Shown here: positions 16,176 to 20,018 of the stretch, piece by piece
Layout: the number at the start of each line of letters is the position of its first letter
Numbering within the stretch: the stretch's first letter is position 1
Source: Tychonema litorale BBK16
Lineage (GTDB): Bacteria; Cyanobacteriota; Cyanobacteriia; Cyanobacteriales; Microcoleaceae
DNA: 20,018 nucleotides
Assembly: GCF_021648855.1 (NCBI RefSeq)
Contig: NZ_JAKJHX010000099.1
Span: 1 to 20,018 of the forward strand
Direction of reading: 5' to 3'
The notes under the pieces: model-generated
What the model was told of the DNA's origin: nothing
Databases searched by the model: none
What the model saw: the letters and a program-made list of their open reading frames with translations, nothing else
Translations under genes and position numbers: made by a program

Positions 16176-16294
16176 AATCTATCTAAAGGTATAGGAATTA
16201 AACATTGACAATTTGACCGATATTCCCTATTGATTAAACTTAAGAATTTCTAGGGTTATTTTCAGGGCAAATACTTTTGTGATTGTCTCATATT

Positions 16295-16414
16295 TTATGC
16301 CAGATTGTGTTGTTCAAATATTTCAACTATACTCAACCGATCGCTACTGAGCAATTCGATCTTCCTGATTTTTACCCGCTCAGCTTCGCCGAATAGCCTT
16401 CTGCCTTCTGGCAT
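16295..16414 (-). CDS. Small ORF or gene fragment, unrecognised
   Basis: A 39-codon frame (MPEGRRLFGEAERVKIRKI ... EQHNLA) downstream of psbY. It is rich in charged residues in an amphipathic pattern, and the frame stays open upstream for a further nine or so codons (GDRLIF before the ATG). No ribosome site or family is seen. It may be the end of a decayed gene rather than a living one. Confidence 0.25.
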   Translation of the reverse strand: MPEGRRLFGEAERVKIRKIELLSSDRLSIVEIFEQHNLA

Positions 16415-16456
16415 AAAAATCAGCCGATCGCCCTGCTACGAGCACATACACAAAGT

Positions 16457-16492
16457 AGCCGATTGTTTTTGTATCTTAAAAAACAATCGGCT
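16457..16492. terminator. Hairpin downstream of psbY
   Basis: AGCCGATTGTTTTT (16457-16470) and its complement AAAAACAATCGGCT (16479-16492) give a perfect 14-bp stem with a loop of about eight bases, 27 bases beyond the psbY stop. The A/T block is inside the stem rather than after it, so termination is likely but not textbook. Confidence 0.6.
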
Positions 16493-16519
16493 CTGAAAGT
16501 ACCTGTGAACAAGCTAAGT

Positions 16520-16645
16520 TCAAGCTTGCTTATTCAACAATTTCTGAACCTGTGCCAAAGCAGCAGCACCTACGTTGAATAAGGCCCAGCCGCCAGCCAA
16601 CAAGACGGGTGTTAATACTATCAGTATCCGCAGGTCAAAATCCAT
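16520..16645 (-). CDS. psbY: Photosystem II protein PsbY
   Basis: A 41-residue protein, MDFDLRILIVLTPVLLAGGW then ALFNVGAAALAQVQKLLNKQA, matching the single-helix PSII subunit PsbY found at the edge of the complex near cytochrome b559. The helix spans about residues 6-31. The family motif P-V-L-L-A-x-G-W-A-L-x-N-(I/V)-G-A-A-A-L is present, and the tail Q-V-Q-K is also typical. AGGAG lies eight bases upstream of ATG (16645), giving a strong ribosome site. The gene is short enough to be missed by ORF finders with a 60-codon limit. A hairpin follows it and a candidate transposon-derived element lies just upstream, so its promoter is probably in or beyond that element. Confidence 0.93.
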   Translation of the reverse strand: MDFDLRILIVLTPVLLAGGWALFNVGAAALAQVQKLLNKQA

Positions 16646-16679
16646 GAGTTCTACTCCTAAAGTTTTTTTACAAATTCTC

Positions 16680-16955
16680 TTGACACTCCCCAGCAGTCAA
16701 GGTATGGGGATTCTTAATTCATCGACTAAAGAGAATGCGTCGATTCTCTAGCTGTATAGCGAGTTTTCGCCGCTCTTTGTCCAACAATTTATGCCTAAAA
16801 GTGTGTCTTAACTGTTTCACGATGGCAAAGGAATTTAACCTTGACTATTCTAGTGTACTACAAATACAAACAAGTTCTGCATTTTTAGGAATGGATTTAA
16901 GAAATTAAAGCCGTCCTAAAAGGACAGGGTTTAAAACCCAATTTCCCGATAATCT
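16680..16955 (-). mobile_element. Candidate non-autonomous IS605-like element upstream of psbY
   Basis: At the low end, read on the minus strand, AAGAATCCCC, a loop, GGGGAGTGTCAA (about 16683-16719) matches the right-end pattern at both window edges. At the high end (about 16910-16940) is a hairpin GTCCT-AAA-AGGAC next to GGGTTTAAAACCC, a pattern I associate with ends of cyanobacterial IS200/IS605 elements. The roughly 200 bases between hold no tnpA or tnpB frame. A miniature or decayed element fits; two unrelated hairpins are the alternative. Confidence 0.4.
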
Positions 16956-17098
16956 ATTTGTATCTTATTTTGTTACCATTCTTCAGACTCAACAAACAAA
17001 TCTTTTCCGCAAAAAGCTCGATCGCACCCGCCATCTCGTACAACCCAGACCTAGGGTTCAAAAATATCGATCGCCTCCGAAACCTCAACACCAACAGA

Positions 17099-17857
17099 TC
17101 ATGCCATAATTTGTTGAGCAATCCCTTCCACCACCTTAGTCAAAGGATCATTCGGGTAATGTAGAGCAAACACCCCCTTGCTAGCCAGCAGCATCATTTT
17201 GTCACTGTGGGGCAGAACTCCTGCAACTGGGATCTTATAAATCGTCTCGACTTGCTGCTTCAAATCATCAAAATCCAGCGATTCCGGGGCTTTGTTGATA
17301 GTCATCAAAATCTTGGGAACTTCCAATTGGCGGGCGACATCCACCGTCACAGCCGTTCCCTGAAAGTCTTGCTGATCCGGACGCAGGATCAGCAGCAGGA
17401 TATCCGAGATAGTAATACTCAGCAGAGTTTCTTCGTTCAGACCAGGGTGCGTGTCGATAAACAAGTAGTCTAAGTTCAGAACCTCGATCAATTCTTGAAA
17501 ACCATCCGTCAGCAGCCCCACATCATAGCCTTCCCGCAAAACCCGCGCGATTTCTCCCGCTTTAATGCTCGAAGGGATCAGGTAGAGCTCGCCCTTGTCA
17601 GCCAATTTGGGCAATAGCGAACTAACATTACAGGCCGTATCCGCGATCGCACATCGGCCCCACAGGTAATCATTCAGACACCGATCCATATTGTTCTCAC
17701 TGAAACCGAACAATACATGAATCCCAGGCGATTGAATATCAGTGTCTACAATAGCAACCCGATTTCCTTGGCTAGCCACAATAGATGCTAGGTTTGCTGT
17801 CGTGTTTGATTTGCCAGTTCCACCGCGGTAGGAGTGGACAGAAATAATTTTGGACAT
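17099..17857 (-). CDS. ParA/MinD-like P-loop ATPase
   Basis: A 252-residue SIMIBI ATPase. The deviant Walker A is Y-R-G-G-T-G-K16-S17; the usual signature lysine before the two glycines (K-G-G) is arginine here (Arg11). Walker A' is V-A-I-V-D38-T-D40-I-Q-S-P-G, and Walker B is Y-L-F-I-D135-T-H-P-G-L. N-K at 188-189 may bind the base. No amphipathic MinD-type membrane-targeting helix is obvious at the C-terminus (EGIAQQIMA). Members position plasmids, chromosomes, carboxysomes or membrane complexes; this one has no ParB or MinE beside it. It lies 116 bases downstream of the CHASE2 gene on the same strand, so the two may be co-transcribed and work together. ATG 17857 is fixed by the P-loop position. 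Confidence 0.85.
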   Translation of the reverse strand: MSKIISVHSYRGGTGKSNTTANLASIVASQGNRVAIVDTDIQSPGIHVLFGFSENNMDRCLNDYLWGRCAIADTACNVSSLLPKLADKGELYLIPSSIKAGEIARVLREGYDVGLLTDGFQELIEVLNLDYLFIDTHPGLNEETLLSITISDILLLILRPDQQDFQGTAVTVDVARQLEVPKILMTINKAPESLDFDDLKQQVETIYKIPVAGVLPHSDKMMLLASKGVFALHYPNDPLTKVVEGIAQQIMA

Positions 17858-17973
17858 GGTTTAGTTTTGAGTGCGAGATCAGGGCGGCACATAACACTTT
17901 GACATCTCTAGCGATCCTTCGAGAGGAAGTTTTAAGATTAAATTACAAGTCCTCAGATGATCAAGCTTCTTTG

Positions 17974-19740
17974 CTAATCCCCTAAATCCTGATTTTTTTG
18001 ATTTGCGATCCTGTTTTTTGCGGATTTGCGCGATCGCACCTCTCTAGCCTTCGCTTGCAAATAGCTCAACTCCCCATCAGCTTCAGTTTCGATCGCACTA
18101 TCATTGTTTTGATCCTCAACATTAACAGCATTTTGAGAGTCCTTTTCAGATTCAGTGAAAGCCGCCCGCCGCTTCTGTTGTTGAGCTTTTTGCTGTAACT
18201 GATTTAAATAGTCATCGGGCGGACTCTCTACATTTTGACGCTCAGTTGAACCGGCAATTATTTCTGTGGCTGGTAAAGGATGTTTTGCAGATATTTCTTT
18301 TTTGTTTGCTCTAAATTCATCTTTCTTTTTCTGCAAGTCTTTAAAGAACTGTGATTGAGTAATTTCTGCTACTTGCTCATCCTTTTTCGATTGATCTATT
18401 TCAACTTTGAACACTTGTTTAATCTGAGCACTAATAACTTTCCCATATCCAGACTTATTAAATCTATCCGCTGATACAATACTGCCACCAGTGGCGACTA
18501 ATGCTAAAGCTGGTGCTGCTACAGGAACCCACCCTCCTAACAGAAAAATACCAAAACAGATGATGAAACATATTCCCAGCATTCCCAAAAAAGTCAGTGT
18601 CAGGCGCGTAGGATGAGTCATTCGCCAAGCAAAAGTTCCTCCCACAATTGACCAACCCGAAATCCACAAGATTTCTACCCATTCCGGCCAAAACCAAAAT
18701 AGAGGTCGATTATCCAAAACCCCACTCAAAATTTGGCTAACAACTTGTGCATGAGTAACTATCCCAGGCATGAATTGGTTTTCGTGTTTTCCCGCACTAT
18801 AAGGAGTATAAAAAAAGTCTTTAACAGTTTCTGATGTGTAACCAATCATCACTATTTTATCTTTCACCAAATTCGGATCAATCTTACCTTCCAAAAGATC
18901 CATAAGTTTTACTTGGTTGGCAACATTCTTTCTGGCTCTATAATTAATTAATATTTGATACCCTCTAACATCAACATTTTTATATCCTCCGTCATTGGCA
19001 GATAATTGTTTAAATTGTGTTGTCCCCAGCCATAAAGATTTGTCTGACGCGAGTTTTGGGTAAATCTTTTCCGGCTTCAGATAACGCAATGCTAGCTGGA
19101 GATTAAAGGAAAACAAAACTTGGGAATTGTCATTGCAAAGATGTTTTTCAGCTACTGAGTTACCCTCAATGGTGGGAGGCTTCATAAATAATAAAGCCCT
19201 GCGGACTACGCCACCCTGATCTACTCCGAAATCTGCAAATCCAATCCGGTCTTTTGGCATTCCGGGGGGAGGCGGAGAACCAGGACTATCTGCATTACCG
19301 TCAGTAACTAAACATACCCCGATCGTGCGATCGCTTCTAGCCAAAACTTGAGTTAACTCCTCCCGCCCCTCTCCTTGGGGCACGTCTCGCAGGACATCTA
19401 AACCGATGACTCGCGGCTGTAGTTTTTCTAGTTTTTGTAATATTTCAGCGATTTTGCGATCGGATATTGGCCACTGTTGGAGCCTCTGAATGTCAGATTC
19501 GGTAATTCCGACAATTAGCAAGCGCGAGTCTGGACTTTCGTCAGGGCGCAACCTCACCATCTGATCGTAAGCACCTAACTCTACTGATTCGAGTATTCCA
19601 AGCTGTCTGGCCCCCATTAGTGACAGCGTGACAGCCGCCGTCGCAATTAGGACAGACCTCGCAAATGCTACTGAAGGCTTGTACAGTTGACTCAATTGCA
19701 CTTTTGCCGATCGAATTTGATTAAATATTTTACTCATCAT
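17974..19740 (-). CDS. CHASE2-domain membrane sensor without output domain
   Basis: A 588-residue membrane protein. One helix at about residues 26-46 leads to an extracytoplasmic CHASE2 domain at about 50-345: S-R-L-L-I-V-G-I-T-E-S-D-I, R-V-I-G-L-D-V, D-F-G-V-D-Q-G-G-V-V-R-R, and K-D-K-I-V-M-I-G-Y-T. Three close membrane helices follow (about 355-440), as in CHASE2 receptors. In most CHASE2 proteins a kinase or cyclase comes next; here there is only a charged, Gln/Lys-rich tail of about 150 residues (QLQQKAQQQKRRAAF, ETEADGELSYLQAKAREVRS), perhaps coiled coil. The signal must therefore pass through a partner; the ParA-like ATPase downstream is the nearest candidate. Two ATG codons in a row (19740, 19737) make the exact start ambiguous; TAGGG is just before them. 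Confidence 0.88.
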   Translation of the reverse strand: MMSKIFNQIRSAKVQLSQLYKPSVAFARSVLIATAAVTLSLMGARQLGILESVELGAYDQMVRLRPDESPDSRLLIVGITESDIQRLQQWPISDRKIAEILQKLEKLQPRVIGLDVLRDVPQGEGREELTQVLARSDRTIGVCLVTDGNADSPGSPPPPGMPKDRIGFADFGVDQGGVVRRALLFMKPPTIEGNSVAEKHLCNDNSQVLFSFNLQLALRYLKPEKIYPKLASDKSLWLGTTQFKQLSANDGGYKNVDVRGYQILINYRARKNVANQVKLMDLLEGKIDPNLVKDKIVMIGYTSETVKDFFYTPYSAGKHENQFMPGIVTHAQVVSQILSGVLDNRPLFWFWPEWVEILWISGWSIVGGTFAWRMTHPTRLTLTFLGMLGICFIICFGIFLLGGWVPVAAPALALVATGGSIVSADRFNKSGYGKVISAQIKQVFKVEIDQSKKDEQVAEITQSQFFKDLQKKKDEFRANKKEISAKHPLPATEIIAGSTERQNVESPPDDYLNQLQQKAQQQKRRAAFTESEKDSQNAVNVEDQNNDSAIETEADGELSYLQAKAREVRSRKSAKNRIANQKNQDLGD

Positions 19741-19955
19741 CCCTAGATAAAAGTTTGAGTCATTTCTGAAGCAGCAGTTTTGAGGCGCTTACCTGAACGA
19801 TCTACTGCCTCTATCTTAGAACAATCGGAAACTTCCGCAACTTGGTAACTAAATCTTACTGTTTTTGACCTTGAGTGTCTGTAATAATCTGTGCGTCCTC
19901 GACAGCTAGATTTTTTCGCTACCGAGAATATACTTGCTGATCGTATTAATTAATG
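19741..19955. other. Intergenic space between the CHASE2 gene and tnpB end
   Basis: 215 bases with no frame, repeat or RNA recognised. It would hold the CHASE2 promoter and the outer flank (or guide-encoding segment) of the right-edge transposon. Confidence 0.4.
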
Positions 19956-20018
19956 CTATTGATATTTGAAATACTCCCCGGCGTAAACGCACGGGGATTC
20001 TTTACGCTTCACAGACTG
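19956..20018 (-). CDS. tnpB: 3' end of a second tnpB gene, cut by window edge
   Basis: The last 20 codons read QSVKRKESPCVYAGEYFKYQ followed by TAG. V-K-R-K-E-S-P matches the V-K-R-Q-E-S-P end at the left edge of the window, and the C-V-Y-A-G-E-Y-F continuation is typical of TnpB C-termini as I remember them. The frame runs through the right-end hairpin (19976-19996) and ends beyond it. The nuclease core lies outside the window. Confidence 0.65.
   Translation of the reverse strand, partial: QSVKRKESPCVYAGEYFKYQ
19966..20007 (-). mobile_element. IS605-type right end / omega-RNA scaffold hairpin, second copy
   Basis: On the minus strand, AAGAATC is followed by a stem CCCCG/CGGGG with an inner GCG/CGC and a bulged base (19976-19996), then GAGTATTTCAA ending at 19966. 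It matches the left-edge copy in layout, in inverted orientation. If it encodes an omega RNA, the guide would start at about 19965 and run to lower coordinates. Confidence 0.5.

Noticed and set aside
16305..16496. 63-codon plus-strand ORF near psbY
   Set aside because: It runs through the hairpin at 16457-16492 and opposes a more protein-like minus frame; no family match.
16720..16905. Possible tRNA or structured RNA upstream of psbY
   Set aside because: No cloverleaf or conserved T-loop could be built; the space is better explained as the inside of a decayed or miniature element.

Overview
The window looks like chromosomal DNA of a filamentous, non-heterocystous cyanobacterium of the Microcoleus/Oscillatoria/Phormidium type. 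The reasons are: the highly iterated palindrome GCGATCGC occurs more than a dozen times (for example near 1009, 2459, 6979, 8201, 9519, 10902, 12325, 17643, 18029); a photosystem II gene (psbY) is present; intergenic spaces carry heptameric short tandem repeats of the cyanobacterial STRR kind; and the gene set (NACHT-WD40 giant, CHASE2 protein, DUF2993, RodZ-like protein) is typical of these genomes. The genus is inference, not proven by the sequence.

Layout. 1-60: 3' tip of a tnpB gene with its right-end hairpin. 143-1063: a small exported protein, a hairpin, and a proline-rich ORF on the minus strand. 1064-2335: an MGT/UGT-type glycosyltransferase. 2506-6969: a very large STAND NTPase with an inactivated restriction-endonuclease-like N-terminal domain, a NACHT ATPase, a short pentapeptide-like linker and 14 WD40 blades; this is the best candidate for an immune or signalling system here. 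7153-8039: a solitary VapB-type antitoxin facing a PD-(D/E)XK nuclease-like protein, with two near-identical 38-bp promoter-like repeats on either side. 8161-9696: an Orn/Lys/Arg-type decarboxylase whose reading frame has absorbed a dispersed palindromic repeat. 9795-10388: cbiT. 10696-11616: cdsA. 11699-12469: a DUF2993 protein (minus). 12914-14586: an RsuA/RluB pseudouridine synthase translationally overlapped (ATGA) with a RodZ-like protein. 14667-16175: malQ (minus). 16520-16645: psbY (minus), preceded by a candidate non-autonomous IS605-like element. 17099-19740: a ParA/MinD-like ATPase downstream of a CHASE2 membrane sensor, both minus. 19956-20018: the 3' end of a second tnpB, pointing inward from the right.

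The housekeeping genes (cbiT for cobalamin, cdsA for phospholipids, malQ for glycogen/maltodextrin, psbY for photosystem II) are unrelated in function and mostly separated by heptamer arrays that can fold into hairpins. The accessory content sits in the first 8 kb and at both edges. The most unusual features are the degenerate nuclease domain in the NACHT-WD40 protein, the paired promoter repeats around the vapB/nuclease module, the in-frame repeat insertion in the decarboxylase, and three copies of a TnpB right-end-like hairpin (two at the window edges, one upstream of psbY without tnpB). No tRNA, rRNA or CRISPR array was seen.
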